From Nematostella vectensis (taxonomy: Eukaryota; Cnidaria; Anthozoa; Actiniaria; Edwardsiidae): a DNA stretch of 64,000 nucleotides. The DNA lies in NCBI RefSeq assembly GCF_932526225.1, contig NC_064037.1, forward strand, positions 7,794,203-7,858,202, given 5' to 3'. The notes under the pieces were generated by a model. That model saw only the letters and a list, made by a program, of their open reading frames with translations, searched no databases and had not been told where the DNA came from. Positions 63,070 to 64,000 of this stretch are shown here, piece by piece (position 1 is the stretch's first letter; the number at the start of each line of letters is the position of its first letter). The translations under genes were made by a program, and so were the position numbers.

Positions 63070-64000
63070 GCAGTGACCTGCTCTTCCTTAACACCCTGTC
63101 CCATGCCCTGTCCCACGCCCTGTCCAACGCCCTGTCCAACGCCCTGTCCAACGCCCTGTCCCACGCCCTGTCCCACGCCCTGTCCCACGCCCTGTCCCAT
63201 GCCCTGTCCAACGCCCTTTCCCATGCCCTGTCCCGTGCCCTGTCCAACGCCCTGTCCCATGCCCTGTCCCGTGCCCTGTCCAACGCCCTGTCCCATGCCC
63301 TGTCCAACGCCCTGTCCCACGCCCTGTCCCATGCCCTGTCCAACGCCCTGTCCCATGCCCTGTCCAACGCCCTGTCCAACGCCCTGTCCAACTCCCTGTC
63401 CAACGCCCTGTCCCATGCCCTGTCCAACGCCCTGTCCTATGCCCTGTCCCGTGCCCTGTCCAACGCCCTGACCCATGCCCTGTCCCGTGCCCTGTCCCAT
63501 GCCCTGTCCAACGCCCTGTCCCATGCCCTGTCCCGTGCCCTGTCCCATGCCCTGTCCAACGCCCTGTCCCATGCCCTGTCCCGTGCCCTGTCCAACGCCC
63601 TGTCCCATGCCCTGTCCAATACCCTGTCCCATGCCCTGCCCAACGCCCTGTCCCACGCCCTGTCCCATGCCCTGTCCCGTGCCCTGTCCCATGCCCTGTC
63701 CAACGACCTGTCCCATGCCCTGTCCAACGCCCAGTCCCATGCCCTGTCCAACGCCCAGTCCCATGCCCTGTCCAACGCCCAGTCCCATGCCCTGTCCAAC
63801 GCCCTGTCCCATGCCCTGTCCAATACCCTGTCCCATGCCCTGCCCAACGCCCTGTCCCACGCCCTGTCCCATGCCCTGTCCAACGCCCTGTCCCATGCCC
63901 TGTCCAACGCCCTGTCCAACGCCCTGTCCAACTCCCTGTCCAACGCCCTGTCCCATGCCCTGTCCAACGCCCTGTCCTATGCCCTGTCCCGTGCCCTGTC
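63070..64000. repeat. 12-bp minisatellite (ccctgtccaacg), continues past window
   Basis: About 75 copies of a 12-bp unit ccctgtcc(c/a)a(t/c)g are present, with variants catg, aacg, cacg and cgtg in changing order. It starts about 45 bp after the stop of the PAN/fibrinogen-like gene, probably in its 3' UTR, and is open in several frames on both strands because 12 is a multiple of three. The repeat shows block duplications (63600-63660 resembles 63810-63870). Confidence 0.92.

Noticed and set aside
62880-63967. Long minus-strand frames of 358 and 176 codons
   Set aside because: The unit is 12 bp, so frames stay open by arithmetic; they run antisense to the last exon of a well-supported gene.

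Overview
The window is eukaryotic and almost certainly from an anthozoan cnidarian (sea anemone or coral). Genes are split by GT-AG introns, intergenic DNA is AT-rich and crowded with transposons and minisatellites, and the rightmost gene is a secreted PAN plus fibrinogen-like protein of the type catalogued as 'uncharacterized skeletal organic matrix protein 5-like' in corals and anemones. I cannot name the species.

Layout. 0-17 kb is a transposon graveyard: an apparently intact APE-type LINE with an 8-bp target-site duplication (1.3-4.9 kb), foldback and tRNA-like repeats (5.5-6.3 kb), a nearly intact integrase-like DDE gene with one frameshift (6.3-7.5 kb), a decayed RecQ-like helicase followed by a second decayed transposon ORF (9.0-11.5 kb), and a decayed LTR-retrotransposon gag split by a TIR element (12.2-13.7 kb). 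17.8-27.6 kb holds three host genes: ZMAT5 (minor-spliceosome U11/U12 20K protein, +), an SRSF4/5/6-type SR splicing factor (-, convergent with ZMAT5), and an undescribed methyltransferase-like gene (+) that shares a 307-bp divergent promoter interval with the SR gene. 29.6-32.3 kb is a broken melatonin-receptor-like GPCR whose third intracellular loop has become a 60-bp minisatellite. 34.1-45.9 kb is a complete 10-exon signal peptide peptidase gene (HM13/SPP, -). 47.4-48.8 kb is an intronless four-RRM protein with a possible mitochondrial presequence (-). 51.0-53.9 kb is the two-exon cytosolic carboxypeptidase AGBL4/CCP6 (+). 55.3-63.0 kb is the five-exon PAN/fibrinogen-like gene (+), followed by a 12-bp minisatellite that runs off the window.

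Most unusual observation. In the SPP gene two tandem arrays are built from exon 3' ends together with their splice donors. Intron 3 is almost wholly a 5.6-kb array of 32-bp and 26-bp units. Each 32-bp unit copies the last 20 nt of exon 3 plus the first 12 nt of the intron, so the real donor is followed by well over a hundred near-identical 5' splice sites. Intron 6 starts with about ten copies of the end of exon 6 (the YD active-site segment), but there the donor GT has been lost. Similar exon-derived tandem duplications occur at the ZMAT5 terminal exon and the GPCR TM2 region, so local duplication over exon edges is a recurring theme in this window.

All exon coordinates were worked out by hand. 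Splice phases were checked by codon arithmetic for ZMAT5, the SR gene, the methyltransferase-like gene, SPP, AGBL4 and the PAN/fibrinogen gene. Family names come from recalled motifs, not searches.
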